Origin: Psychrobacter glacincola
GTDB taxonomy: Bacteria > Pseudomonadota > Gammaproteobacteria > Pseudomonadales > Moraxellaceae
DNA: 64,000 nucleotides
NCBI RefSeq assembly: GCF_904846215.1
Contig: NZ_CAJGZK010000005.1
Coordinates: forward strand, 62,001-126,000
Direction: 5' to 3'
Positions within the stretch are counted from its first letter, which is position 1, and each line of letters opens with the position of its first letter. Shown here one piece after another: positions 35,765 to 44,736 of the stretch. The notes beneath the pieces were generated by a model, which had not been told where the DNA came from, ran no database searches, and saw nothing but the letters and a program-made list of their open reading frames with translations. A program made the translations under genes and the position numbers.

Positions 35765-37039
35765 ATGAGTCATGTCACTAACAAAGATTTATCTACCGCA
35801 GCACAATCTGTGAATACTTTTACCAATCCAACTGATGTGCAAGACTTCAACCAGTATCCAGATGCGCGTGGACATTTTGGTGTCCACGGCGGACGCTTTG
35901 TCTCTGAAACCTTGATGGCAGCGTTAGAAGAGCTAGAAACGTTATATAACACAGTCAAAAAAGATCCTGCATTTTGGGAAGAATATCACAATGACTTGGT
36001 CAATTATGTCGGTCGTCCAACACCGCTCTATCATGCCAAGCGTCTGAGTGATGAGATTGGCGGTGCGCAAATTTACTTTAAGCGTGAAGACTTAAACCAT
36101 ACTGGCGCTCATAAGGTTAATAACACTATTGGTCAAGCACTTCTTGCCAAAATGAGTGGCAAAAAACGTATCATTGCAGAGACTGGAGCAGGGCAACATG
36201 GCGTTGCGACGGCGACGATTGCCGCGCGTTTAGGGCTAGAATGTATCGTCTATATGGGCGCTGATGATGTTGAGCGCCAAAAAATGAACGTCTACCGTAT
36301 GCGCTTATTGGGCGCGACGGTGGTGCCGGTGACCTCTGGCTCACGTACCCTTAAAGACGCGATGAATGAAGCCATGCGCGATTGGGTCACCAATGTCGAT
36401 AGCACCTATTATATTATCGGTACGGTTGCAGGTCCACATCCTTATCCGCTACTGGTGCGTGATTTCCAAGCGATTATTGGTAAAGAAGCGCGTATTCAGC
36501 ATTTGCAAATGACGGGTAAATTACCAGATGCGCTAGTCGCTTGTGTTGGCGGCGGCTCAAATGCCATAGGACTATTCTTTGATTTCCTAAACGATACCGA
36601 CGTTAAAATGTATGGCGTGGAAGCAACAGGCGATGGTATTGAAACCGGTCGTCATTCAGCACCACTCGCAGCAGGTCGTATCGGTGTCTTGCATGGCAAC
36701 CGTACTTACCTAATGGCAGATGATGAAGGTCAAATTCAAGAAACTCATTCTATCTCGGCGGGACTTGATTATCCTGGTGTTGGTCCTGAGCATAGCTTCT
36801 TAAAAGACATGAAGCGTGTTGAATACGTTGGTTGTACCGATAAAGAGTCGTTAGAAGGTTTCCATGAAGTCACGCGTAAAGAAGGCATCATCCCTGCGCT
36901 TGAGTCTGCTCATGCCGTCGCTTATGCATTGAAGCTGGCTAAAACGATGACGCCTGACCAAACCATTATCGTCAATATGTCAGGTCGCGGTGATAAAGAT
37001 TTGCATTCAGTGATGAAAGCAGAAGGGATTGAGTTGTAA
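35765..37039 (+). CDS. trpB: Tryptophan synthase beta subunit
   Basis: 424 residues; standard enterobacterial TrpB is ~397, and the excess is a variable N-terminal stretch before [20 protein letters not shown] (~32-51). TrpB condenses indole with L-serine using [21 protein letters not shown] places the PLP-binding lysine at 117, preceded by His116. [14 protein letters not shown] follows, then GGGSNAIG for phosphate binding and SGRGDKDLH at the end. It works as alpha2beta2 with TrpA, encoded 137 bp downstream after a large hairpin. Confidence 0.97.
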   Translation: MSHVTNKDLSTAAQSVNTFTNPTDVQDFNQYPDARGHFGVHGGRFVSETLMAALEELETLYNTVKKDPAFWEEYHNDLVNYVGRPTPLYHAKRLSDEIGGAQIYFKREDLNHTGAHKVNNTIGQALLAKMSGKKRIIAETGAGQHGVATATIAARLGLECIVYMGADDVERQKMNVYRMRLLGATVVPVTSGSRTLKDAMNEAMRDWVTNVDSTYYIIGTVAGPHPYPLLVRDFQAIIGKEARIQHLQMTGKLPDALVACVGGGSNAIGLFFDFLNDTDVKMYGVEATGDGIETGRHSAPLAAGRIGVLHGNRTYLMADDEGQIQETHSISAGLDYPGVGPEHSFLKDMKRVEYVGCTDKESLEGFHEVTRKEGIIPALESAHAVAYALKLAKTMTPDQTIIVNMSGRGDKDLHSVMKAEGIEL

Positions 37040-37101
37040 TCACAACTATCTTTATCAGTGATTGAATTATCCTTTATAAGTATAAGAGACATTGCTTAAC
37101 G

Positions 37102-37140
37102 CCCTTTATTATCAAATAAATTTTATTTAATAATAAAGGG
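37102..37140. other. Strong AT-rich hairpin between trpB and trpA
   Basis: CCCTTTATTAT pairs perfectly with ATAATAAAGGG and the inner AAATAA/TTATTT extends the stem with one mismatch. It lacks a following T-run, so it is more likely an mRNA processing or stability element, or a duplication scar, than a terminator. Confidence 0.7.
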
Positions 37141-37176
37141 TCAAGTAAGCCAGTTTATAATAATTAAGAGACCACT

Positions 37177-38013
37177 ATGACCCGAATTGAAAGCACTTTT
37201 GAAACCTTAAAAGCACAAAATAAAAAAGCACTTATCCCTTATGTCATGGCCGGTGATCCCAATCCAAGCAACTTTGTTGGTTTGCTACATGATTTAGTGA
37301 AGCACGGCGCAGATATGATTGAAGTGGGTTTGCCATTTTCTGACCCAATGGCAGATGGTCCAACGATTGCGCTGGCAGGCGAGCGTGCGCTAGCAGCGGG
37401 CACCAGTACTCGTGACGCGCTAAAGATGGTCGCAGAGTTTCGTCAGCAAGACACGCAGACGCCAATTATCCTCATGGGCTACCTCAATCCAGTGGAGATT
37501 ATCGGTTATGATAACTTCGTTGCGTTATGCGAGCAGTCAGGCGTTGATGGAATTTTGATGGTTGATTTGCCACCAAGCGAGGCGGGTAGCTTTACTCAGC
37601 ATTTGACTGACAACTCGATGAATGAGATTTTCTTACTGTCTCCAACCACTTTGCCTGAGCGCCGTGAGCAAGTATTGACCCATTGCGGTGGATATATCTA
37701 CTACGTGTCTTTAAAAGGTGTGACCGGCTCAGCAACGCTAGATACTGACGATGTGGCGACTCAAGTGCAAGCGATTAAAGCAGAGACAGATTTGCCAGTA
37801 TGTGTGGGCTTTGGTATTCGTGATGCAACTTCTGCCAAAGCGATTGGTGCTCATGCGGATGGTATTATCGTTGGTAGTGAATTGGTGCAGAACTTTGCTG
37901 ATATCGATAGTAATGATGCGACTGCTGTTGCTGCCGCTCAGCAAAAAATCATGGCAAAAATGACTGAGCTGCGCGAGGCATTGGACAGTTTAAGCGGCTA
38001 TTCAAATGGCTAA
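37177..38013 (+). CDS. trpA: Tryptophan synthase alpha subunit
   Basis: 278 residues of TIM-barrel type that cleave indole-3-glycerol phosphate to indole and glyceraldehyde 3-phosphate. MIEVGLPFSDPMADGPTI near 48-65 contains the catalytic Glu and Asp. GVDGILMVDLPPSEA near 122, YYVSLKGVTG near 178 and VCVGFGIRDATSA near 211 are also visible, with GADGIIVGSELV-type phosphate binding near 225. The last ~8 codons (SGYSNG) overlap the first unit of a tandem repeat array that continues downstream, so the original 3' end may have been altered by duplication. Confidence 0.97.
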   Translation: MTRIESTFETLKAQNKKALIPYVMAGDPNPSNFVGLLHDLVKHGADMIEVGLPFSDPMADGPTIALAGERALAAGTSTRDALKMVAEFRQQDTQTPIILMGYLNPVEIIGYDNFVALCEQSGVDGILMVDLPPSEAGSFTQHLTDNSMNEIFLLSPTTLPERREQVLTHCGGYIYYVSLKGVTGSATLDTDDVATQVQAIKAETDLPVCVGFGIRDATSAKAIGAHADGIIVGSELVQNFADIDSNDATAVAAAQQKIMAKMTELREALDSLSGYSNG

Positions 38014-38106
38014 ATGCACCCATGGTAATACTGTTCAAATGGCTAAATGCAACTGTGGCGATAAATACTGTTTAAATGGCTAAATGCAAACGTGGCGATA
38101 CTATTT
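38001..38106. repeat. Three imperfect tandem repeats starting inside trpA
   Basis: Units begin TTCAAATGGCTAAATGCA (38001 and 38034) and TTTAAATGGCTAAATGCA (38071), each followed by a variant of CTGTGGCGATACTG. The unit size is ~33-37 bp. The first unit covers the trpA stop codon, so the 3' end of trpA was duplicated in place. Confidence 0.9.
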
Positions 38107-38150
38107 AAGTAAAATATGATTGTCACGCTATTTATAAAGGCGTCACATTC

Positions 38151-38192
38151 TTTATAAAAACACTGTCAACGTTTATAAAAACACCGTCAAAT
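38151..38192. repeat. Direct repeat pair upstream of accD
   Basis: TTTATAAAAACACTGTCAA is repeated ~20 bp later as TTTATAAAAACACCGTCAA. It is part of a 357-bp gap dominated by short duplications. Confidence 0.75.
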
Positions 38193-38204
38193 GACTTTGC
38201 TAAA

Positions 38205-38228
38205 GTTAGTTTACGTGTGTAAACTAAC
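38205..38228. promoter_or_regulatory. Perfect palindrome upstream of accD (candidate operator)
   Basis: GTTAGTTTAC and GTAAACTAAC are exact inverted repeats around GTGT. There is no T-run behind it. It lies ~140-165 bp before accD and could be a dimeric repressor site controlling accD or a hairpin ending the trp transcript. No known operator was matched. Confidence 0.45.
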
Positions 38229-38370
38229 ATCATCTATAAATGGTCACAGTGACGCATTAGCGTGCCTTATAATGGCTAATGTTGTGAGGGTATGTGACGA
38301 TTAAACTGATTCTTATAAATGGACTTTTACGGACAAGTGCACAAGTGAGCTTGCCAATAAGCCTTAGATA

Positions 38371-39321
38371 ATGGCGAATAATATGACTGATACAATAACA
38401 AAACCCGATACCAATAACGATAGTACTAGCCCGCAGCAGAATGGCAATACAGCCGGGCAATCATGGTTTGAGCGCCCGATTCCAGGTATCAAACAGCAAC
38501 TAACGGCGCAATTGACCGCTGTAGAGACAGAGCCTTCTACAAAATGCAGCAGCTGCCATTCGATCATTACCAATACAGCGCTGATTTTTAACTGTTACGT
38601 GTGCCCGCATTGTGACCATCATCTGCCAATGAGTGCTCGTGAGCGCTTGAACTGGCTGCTTGATCAAGTAGAAGGCGAGCTTGGGCAAGAGTTTACTGCC
38701 AAAGATCCGCTAAAGTTTGTAGACAGTAAGCCGTATCCAAATCGTATGGCAGAAGCACAAACCAAAACGGGCGAGAGTGAAGCGCTGATTGTGCTATATG
38801 GCAAATTGCGCAATCTTGATGTGGTTACTTGTGCGTTTGACTTTCGTTTCATGGGTGGTTCAATGGGCTCGGTAGTTGGCGACCGTTTTGTCCAAGCTGC
38901 CGAAAAAGCCCTCGCAGATAGAGTACCTTTGGTTTGCTTTGCTGCCTCTGGCGGTGCGCGTATGCAAGAGGGTTTGCTGTCACTCATGCAAATGGCACGA
39001 ACTGCTGCTGCGATTGAACGCTTAAGAATTGCTGGCGTGCCTTATATTGTGATATTGACCAATCCCGTTTATGGCGGTGTGACGGCATCACTTGCGATGC
39101 TTGGTGATATTCATCTGGCAGAACCAAAAGCAATGATTGGCTTTGCTGGTAAGCGTGTGATTGAGCAGACGGTACGTGAGACACTAGAAGAGCCGTTCCA
39201 GCGTGCAGAGTTCTTGCTAGAGCACGGTGTGGTTGATGAAGTCGTGCATCGTCATCAGATGATTGATACTATTTATCGTCTGCTGGCAAAACTGTGCAGC
39301 GTACCCAATGTTGATGTTTAG
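38371..39321 (+). CDS. accD: Acetyl-CoA carboxylase carboxyltransferase subunit beta
   Basis: 316 residues. AccD with AccA transfers the carboxyl group from carboxybiotin to acetyl-CoA, the first step of fatty-acid synthesis. A zinc finger is formed by Cys59, Cys62, Cys78 and Cys81 (C-x2-C-x15-C-x2-C). The carboxyltransferase core shows DFRFMGGSMGSVVGDRF, CFAASGGARMQEGLLSLMQMA, NPVYGGVTASLAMLGD and GFAGKRVIEQT. The first ~28 residues are a polar, variable tail; an ATG at residue 5 is an alternative start. The order accD-folC-SPOR protein matches the accD-folC-dedD arrangement in gammaproteobacteria. Confidence 0.97.
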   Translation: MANNMTDTITKPDTNNDSTSPQQNGNTAGQSWFERPIPGIKQQLTAQLTAVETEPSTKCSSCHSIITNTALIFNCYVCPHCDHHLPMSARERLNWLLDQVEGELGQEFTAKDPLKFVDSKPYPNRMAEAQTKTGESEALIVLYGKLRNLDVVTCAFDFRFMGGSMGSVVGDRFVQAAEKALADRVPLVCFAASGGARMQEGLLSLMQMARTAAAIERLRIAGVPYIVILTNPVYGGVTASLAMLGDIHLAEPKAMIGFAGKRVIEQTVRETLEEPFQRAEFLLEHGVVDEVVHRHQMIDTIYRLLAKLCSVPNVDV

Positions 39322-39403
39322 CAGCAAATAGACAGCTGATGAGGTTTATCCCTTTTATAACTGTATAGCAGCGTGCTAATAGCTGTCAAATATGTAAAAC
39401 TAA

Positions 39404-39444
39404 CAAATAGCATTTATCGTGGATAACGGTAAATGCTATTTTTG
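39404..39444 (+). terminator. Terminator of accD
   Basis: AAATAGCATTTA pairs with TAAATGCTATTT around a TCG...CGG loop and runs into TTTGC. It lies ~85 bp past accD. Confidence 0.8.
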
Positions 39445-39542
39445 CTTTGTAGCAAGCCCGTTATACTGTCTCTATTCATATGAGTTTCATTCTTCATTTT
39501 ACGCGTTATCTTTTATTTCAAACTTTGATATAGGTTTTGTCC

Positions 39543-40919
39543 ATGTCTGATTCTTTAGTGTCTCATAGCCTTAGCAGCCGTAGTCCTGATAACCAAGCCA
39601 CCTTGACCGAATGGCTGAATTATATGCAGCAGATTCATGTCTCGGCGATAGACATGGGGCTGTCACGTGTATTGCCAGTCGCTGAGGCATTGGGAGTGGT
39701 ACAATCAGCCAAAGATGACGCCTATGTATTTACGGTTGCAGGTACCAATGGTAAAGGCTCAGCGACTGCAGTCATCGCGCAGATGTGTCAAGCCGCAGGG
39801 TATAAAACCGCCTTATATCAATCGCCACACCTGAGTGTCTTTAACGAGCGCGTGCGCGTCAATGGCGAGATGGTCAGCGATGAGATATTGATTGCAGCCT
39901 TTAGAAAAGTAGAGCAAGCCCGCTTGCAGTGTGATTTAACCTTGTCGTTTTTTGAGATGACAACACTGGCAGCTTTATTGATATTTGCGGAAGCAGATTG
40001 TGATGTTTGGGTGCTAGAAGTCGGACTGGGTGGTCGCCTTGATGTGGTCAATATCATTGATCCTGATATGGCAGTGATCACCAATATCGCCATCGATCAT
40101 GTCGACTGGTTGGGTGATAATGTTGAAGCCATTGGTGCGGAAAAAGCAGGTATTTTACGTGATGGTATTAGTGTTATTTGCGGTGCGGCAGAGATGCCAA
40201 ATAGTGTACAGCAAGCAATAGATAAGCATCAGGCGACTTGTTATCAAATCGGCAAAGACTTCAGCTATGACGAAAATGATTCGAGCACTTGGCAATATAG
40301 TAATGCCGCTTTGACGTTGCAGTTGCCAAGACCCGCACTGTCATTGACCAATACGGTCAATGCTCTGTCAGCAGTGCTTGCAAGCCCCTTGAACGTTGGT
40401 AAAAATGCCATCGAGCAAGCGCTACAAACGGTCAAACTTGCCGGTCGCTTTGACTATCGTGAGGTACATGAGCGTCATTGGTTGTTTGATGTTGCCCATA
40501 ATGAGCAAGGCGTTGAGTTTTTATTGGCACAATTATTACCACTTTGGCAGCAGCATTTGGCACAGCAACATACAGCTGATCAAGATAACCAAGCTACAGA
40601 TAAACCTGCCACCATTAAAATGCTGTTTTCTATGCTAGGCGATAAAGACATTAATAAAGTCGTGCAGCGTTTGACGACAGCAGGCTTGCCAATCAGTGAT
40701 TGGTTTATCGCTGAAATTGATTATCCACGCGCTGCCACTACGGAGCATTTGCAAGGTATCTTAGCGAGCTATGTCGATGATGCTCAGATACATGAGTTTG
40801 CGCGTTTGCAAGAAGCCACTTATGCGGTTATAAATGCCAGTCAGCCACAAGATTTAATCGTGGTCTGTGGCTCTTTCCATACGATTGGAGAGGCATTGTC
40901 TGCACTTGAAACACGATAA
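39543..40919 (+). CDS. folC: Bifunctional dihydrofolate synthase / folylpolyglutamate synthase
   Basis: 458 residues from the ATG at 39543; the frame is open two codons upstream to a TTG, but the ATG is a better start. FolC adds glutamate to dihydropteroate and extends folate polyglutamates in the cytosol. Motifs: P-loop VAGTNGKGSATAVI near 66, SPHLSVFNERVRVNG near 93, FEMTTLAALLIFAE near 137, VLEVGLGGRLDVVNII near 155, NIAIDHVDWLG near 178 and HNEQGVEFLLAQL near 315. A Gln/His-rich insert (QQHLAQQHTADQDNQ) sits near 334. Confidence 0.96.
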   Translation: MSDSLVSHSLSSRSPDNQATLTEWLNYMQQIHVSAIDMGLSRVLPVAEALGVVQSAKDDAYVFTVAGTNGKGSATAVIAQMCQAAGYKTALYQSPHLSVFNERVRVNGEMVSDEILIAAFRKVEQARLQCDLTLSFFEMTTLAALLIFAEADCDVWVLEVGLGGRLDVVNIIDPDMAVITNIAIDHVDWLGDNVEAIGAEKAGILRDGISVICGAAEMPNSVQQAIDKHQATCYQIGKDFSYDENDSSTWQYSNAALTLQLPRPALSLTNTVNALSAVLASPLNVGKNAIEQALQTVKLAGRFDYREVHERHWLFDVAHNEQGVEFLLAQLLPLWQQHLAQQHTADQDNQATDKPATIKMLFSMLGDKDINKVVQRLTTAGLPISDWFIAEIDYPRAATTEHLQGILASYVDDAQIHEFARLQEATYAVINASQPQDLIVVCGSFHTIGEALSALETR

Positions 40920-40926
40920 TTTAAGG

Positions 40927-41077
40927 TATCGTTAATCTACTTTTGAAAAGATACAGAACTAACGGGGTTAATGATTTGCAGCCTCTGTCTGCGTAGGCAC
41001 AGACACAGCAAGCAAGGAAAATTAATCCCATTAGTGCTTTATAACATTTGTACTTCTTTTATTTAGGATCGACTATA
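40927..41077 (+). repeat. MITE-like palindromic repeat, copy 9
   Basis: The left end is degenerate (TATCGTTAATC) and the right end GGATCGACTATA. The core has a small internal duplication (GGCACAGACACAGCAAGC). It starts 7 bp after the folC stop. Confidence 0.85.
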
Positions 41078-41299
41078 AAACAGTGACCTTTTAATGTTAG
41101 TCTTAGTCATATCGTGGTGGCAGACAGCATAAAAAATATGCTTTATACTCAAAGTGATTTAAACCTAGCACATCAGTGTTGAACCGAATGGGCGCAACTG
41201 GCGCTAATGGCTTGCTGATTTAAGCTATCTATAATATAGTCTTAAGAGGACAGCTGCGCCGCCCAATCAACCTTATTACCAACTAAGAGACGTAAACGG

Positions 41300-42445
41300 A
41301 TGAATTTTTCGAGACAAGCCTTATTGGGCATTGGGATGATTATCGGTGGTAGCGTGATGCTATATGCCATGGTGCAACAAATTGGTGATACCAATAACTC
41401 ACAGCCAGCGTCGGCCATGATCGATCAACCAAGTGCTGAGCCTACGTCTGTGCAGCCACTGACGACAGATATCGAAACAGAAAAACGTATTTTGGCACAA
41501 AAACAAAAAGAGCGAGCCGCTCGCGTGGCAGAACAAGAAAAGCGTGCTCAGCAGTTCTTAACTGAACAAGAAGCGGCAGAGGCACAAGCCTTGGCAAAAG
41601 CACGGGCTGAAAGTCAGCAATATCTGGCGAGTACCATGCCTAGTGTTGAAGACAACGTTAAAGACAGTACTAAAGACGATACTACTGACAATACAAATAA
41701 AGACGCGACAAAAAACACACTTGCGACAGCAACGTCGCCTGCTAATGACGCATCTACTACCAATGCAAGTGCTAGTGATAAGCAAAAGGTTGAGCAAGCA
41801 GCCAAGAGACAAGCCGACGCTAAAAAGCAGGTTGCAGCGCAAGTAGCTGCGGAAAAAAAGCGCGAGGCGGATGAAGCCGTAAAAAAAACCGAACCTAAAT
41901 CGCCCTCTGACTATCAAGTCAAAAGAGGAGATGGGCTGATTAAACTGGCACGTCAGTACGATATGCCGGTAGAAGTCTTGGCTCAAGCAAATAATATCTC
42001 ACCATCGACCTCGCTACAGCTTGGTCAAAACATCACCATACCATCACGTAATCAAGTACAGCGCTTAGAGCGTGAAGCGGCTAATGCCGAGCAAGCGCGT
42101 GAAGCAAGTCGCCAAAAAGAAGAGGCGTTGGCTAAAAAGTCAACGGATGCTAAGCGAGAAGCTCAGCAAAAACTCAGTGAAGCCCGTAAAGAAGTCAAAG
42201 AGACCGATGCTAAAGGGAGCTTTGGGGTACAAGTAGCGCTAGCAAACGACCAATCCAAAGCGGATGAGATGGCAAAAAAATTCCAATCTGCAGGTTATCA
42301 AGTTAAGACCAGCCCGACGAGTCGCGGTGTACGGGTTATTGTCGGTCCTGAGCGCGGCAAAGTCGCAGCCTTAGCCTTAAAGGATAAGATTAATAGTGAC
42401 CCTAAAGTGAATACTACCAGTGCTTGGGTATTATACTGGCGCTAG
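41300..42445 (+). CDS. LysM and SPOR domain cell-envelope protein (DedD-position)
   Basis: 381 residues. One N-terminal membrane helix (ALLGIGMIIGGSVMLYAMVQ, ~7-27) is followed by a long charged, Gln/Glu/Ala/Lys coiled-coil-like region and a Thr/Asp/Asn-rich linker. A LysM domain (DYQVKRGDGLIKLARQYDMPVEVLAQANNIS, ~207-240), a second Glu/Ala/Lys helix, and a C-terminal SPOR domain (FGVQVALANDQSKADEMAKKF onward, ~315-381) complete it. Both domains bind peptidoglycan; SPOR domains target denuded septal glycan. Its place behind accD-folC equals that of dedD, so a cell-division role is likely, though the LysM domain is not part of classical DedD. Confidence 0.88.
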   Translation: MNFSRQALLGIGMIIGGSVMLYAMVQQIGDTNNSQPASAMIDQPSAEPTSVQPLTTDIETEKRILAQKQKERAARVAEQEKRAQQFLTEQEAAEAQALAKARAESQQYLASTMPSVEDNVKDSTKDDTTDNTNKDATKNTLATATSPANDASTTNASASDKQKVEQAAKRQADAKKQVAAQVAAEKKREADEAVKKTEPKSPSDYQVKRGDGLIKLARQYDMPVEVLAQANNISPSTSLQLGQNITIPSRNQVQRLEREAANAEQAREASRQKEEALAKKSTDAKREAQQKLSEARKEVKETDAKGSFGVQVALANDQSKADEMAKKFQSAGYQVKTSPTSRGVRVIVGPERGKVAALALKDKINSDPKVNTTSAWVLYWR

Positions 42446-42539
42446 ATTTTGTTAAACTGCTAAACGCATGATAATGAAATAGCAGCTAAAATCTTAATGA
42501 GAGTGCTTTCATTTATTATCATTTGATGCCTCTATGATT

Positions 42540-42570
42540 AAAACACGACATATATTGTCGTGTTTTTCGT
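42540..42570 (+). terminator. Terminator of the LysM/SPOR gene
   Basis: AAACACGACA pairs with TGTCGTGTTT around TATAT and runs into TTCG. It lies ~95 bp past the stop. The rest of the 303-bp gap to the next gene shows only a short GCTAGCCTAGC-type palindrome near 42690. Confidence 0.85.
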
Positions 42571-42748
42571 TTTAGTGTTTGTCCATTTGCTCATACTTAG
42601 TTACCATGAGCACCATTTTTGTTTCTCTCTGTATAACCTGTTAGCCCATAAGGGTTGACCTGCTGCAGTTAAAGGTAGTTTGTTATGTTAGCTAGGCTAG
42701 CATATAGGCAAGCTATCTAACTGCTTAGATATTGTATAAGGTAAAACC

Positions 42749-43279
42749 ATGTCATTTGGCGCTATATTTTTAATATTGGCAGTTGGCTTTTTGGGGCTGA
42801 TTACTTTACCAAAACTGTTTTCCAATAAACAAGTTGCTGAGCCTGAACCGCCATCTGTACGCGGTGACGAGTTGGATATTTGGCCATTTGCGCCGATGCC
42901 TATCATGACCGCGACCGAAGTGATATTTTTTAATAAGTTAAAAAATGCGCTGCCGGAATATCATATCTTTGTGCAAGTTCAGCTGTCACGGATTATCGAA
43001 GCGAACAGTGATGAGACGTCTGAGCGCAGCTTTTGGTTCAATCGCATTTGTCGCCAAAGCGTTGACTATGTCATCGTTGATATCGATGCGCAGACTACCT
43101 TGGTTGCTATCGAGCTTGACGATTGGACGCATAGCAGTAAGGCACGGCAAAAAGCTGATGATAAAAAAGACAAGGCGCTTGCCAGTGCAGGCATTGCTAT
43201 CGTGCGTTTTCATGCAGCGCGCATGCCGAGTGCAGATATGCTGAGATATGAGTTGATGCAGGTGATTGAGAGCTATTGA
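42749..43279 (+). CDS. DUF2726 protein with N-terminal membrane anchor
   Basis: 176 residues. Residues 3-22 form a hydrophobic helix (FGAIFLILAVGFLGLITL). The C-terminal domain reads PIMTATEVIFFNKLKNALPEYHIFVQVQLSRII, RSFWFNRICRQSVDYVIVDIDAQTTLVAIELDDWTHSS and then KDKALASAGIAIVRFHAARMP. This is the DUF2726 pattern (nuclease-like fold with D...E...K-type positions: VDYVIVD, VAIELDD, DDKKDKAL). The activity is unknown. The anchor would place the domain in the cytoplasm or periplasm. Its own start follows GTATAAGGTAAAACC. Confidence 0.85.
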   Translation: MSFGAIFLILAVGFLGLITLPKLFSNKQVAEPEPPSVRGDELDIWPFAPMPIMTATEVIFFNKLKNALPEYHIFVQVQLSRIIEANSDETSERSFWFNRICRQSVDYVIVDIDAQTTLVAIELDDWTHSSKARQKADDKKDKALASAGIAIVRFHAARMPSADMLRYELMQVIESY

Positions 43280-43282
43280 TAA

Positions 43283-43433
43283 GGTGAGTCAATGTGATTT
43301 ACTTTAAAACCGATACAGTGCTGCTGGAATATATTTTGCGCAGCCTCTGTCAGCGTAGACACAGTAAGCAAGTAAAATTTATACCAGTAGCACGGCAATA
43401 TTGAGGTATCGATTTTATTTTGAACTGACTATA
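43283..43433 (+). repeat. MITE-like palindromic repeat, copy 10
   Basis: The left end is degenerate (TGAGTCAATGTG) and the right end TGAACTGACTATA. The core is CAGCCTCTGTCAGCG then ACACAGTAAGCAAG. It lies between the convergent DUF2726 and DUF1853 genes. Confidence 0.85.
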
Positions 43434-43438
43434 AAAGC

Positions 43439-44413
43439 TTAAGGTTGATCTGCTGCTAAGTCATGAAGCTTAGGATAAATGACAATTGGTCTATCGCCTG
43501 CAAAGTATAAACCTGTTTTTAATATACCATTTTCAGACTTCATCAGCGGCGACTGACCGCCATCATAAAAGTCGCGTTTGCTAAACCATTCGATGTAATG
43601 AGCCGAGCGCAAAGCGGTTATGTCGATTGTCTCAAGGTTTGTGCTATCAGTCTCATCGCACCATTCATGTATCGGGAAGGTTTGGGATAGCCAAGTCGGG
43701 TAATCAAAGCCTTTGGTATTTATCGGCAAAAAGAAACGTCCTTTTATCACCCCAAAACGCTTCTCAATCTTAACTTGTCCATGCTTTTCAGTACTGACCC
43801 AAATGCTACCAAACTGCTTGGTTTGCATGTGGGTCATTTTACGCTGTAGATTGTCATTAGAATTGATACCAACCCAGTTTATCGGCTCAAACGGCGCTGA
43901 CCCCATAAAAAATTTAATCGCAAGTTCCCAATGTTCAGTGAGTTTGTCTTTATGATTATATAAAATTAAATCAAGCTCGCCCGTCGTCTGTTTGCCGTTA
44001 AATAGTTGCACATTATTAGCCAGTGTTTCGTACGGATGTAGCTTGCGTGCAAAACCATCTTCTAACCAAAAGGATAGTAATCCTTCAAAGTGAAAACCCA
44101 AACGATTGGGACTTGGGCGCTTTAGTAAATAGCGCGTTAGCTCTTGATAAGCATTGGTGCTATCAAGCTCATTCAAACGTTCGCGATAGGCTTCAAACTG
44201 CATTTGCCAAAAGCTTGTGCTATGAACCGCAATCGTTGGGTTATTTTGATGCGGCGCAAAATCTATCCACTCAGTTAAGACATTGGGGCAGGCCAGCACA
44301 TATGCCAAGTCACGAACATAAGGGCGCTTGTAAGCTTCCCAAGGCGCGTTATCGCTAATGGCGGAACGACTAGGAGAGAAGTGAGCAGTTGGCTCGAGCA
44401 TAAGTTGAACCAT
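43439..44413 (-). CDS. DUF1853 family protein
   Basis: 324 residues, no signal peptide, probably cytosolic. DUF1853-type features are [14 protein letters not shown] near 33, [18 protein letters not shown] near 103, [29 protein letters not shown] near 138 and [16 protein letters not shown] near 198. GELDLIL...HWELAIKF resembles the D...E-x-K arrangement of PD-(D/E)XK nuclease folds, which is an inference. The function is unknown. It runs toward the repeat copy 10, which abuts its stop. Confidence 0.85.
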   Translation of the reverse strand: MVQLMLEPTAHFSPSRSAISDNAPWEAYKRPYVRDLAYVLACPNVLTEWIDFAPHQNNPTIAVHSTSFWQMQFEAYRERLNELDSTNAYQELTRYLLKRPSPNRLGFHFEGLLSFWLEDGFARKLHPYETLANNVQLFNGKQTTGELDLILYNHKDKLTEHWELAIKFFMGSAPFEPINWVGINSNDNLQRKMTHMQTKQFGSIWVSTEKHGQVKIEKRFGVIKGRFFLPINTKGFDYPTWLSQTFPIHEWCDETDSTNLETIDITALRSAHYIEWFSKRDFYDGGQSPLMKSENGILKTGLYFAGDRPIVIYPKLHDLAADQP

Positions 44414-44551
44414 TATAACGGTAAAGCATTTACCTTAACGGCTCGCTCTATAAAAGTCTATAGTTTGTCATCGCTCATTTCTGATAATAACTGGTACAAA
44501 AAAAACCAACCATTGAAAACAATGATTGGCTTTTTCGTATTGCTATATCTT

Positions 44552-44628
44552 TGGTCGGAACGGCAGGATTTGAACCTGCGACCCCTACACCCCCAGTGTA
44601 GTGCGCTACCAGACTGCGCTACGCCCCG
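44552..44628 (-). tRNA. tRNA-Pro(GGG)
   Basis: The complement folds as a cloverleaf. Acceptor CGGGGCG pairs with CGTTCCG (two G-U pairs). The anticodon stem CTACA/TGTAG carries the loop CTGGGGG (anticodon GGG), and the T-arm contains GGTTCAAATCC. Discriminator A and CCA are encoded. Total length is 77 nt. Confidence 0.95.
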
Positions 44629-44736
44629 AATGACTGACTATTTTACGCAAAATTAGGTATATTGCAAGAGCTATTTATTTTAGCCAAAATCTACAATCAT
44701 ATTTTACCTATAACAGTCAGCTGAATTCACCAGCCA

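Noticed and set aside
44381-44656. 91-residue plus-strand frame over the tRNA-Pro gene
   Set aside because: It contains the translated antisense of the tRNA, a frequent false gene.
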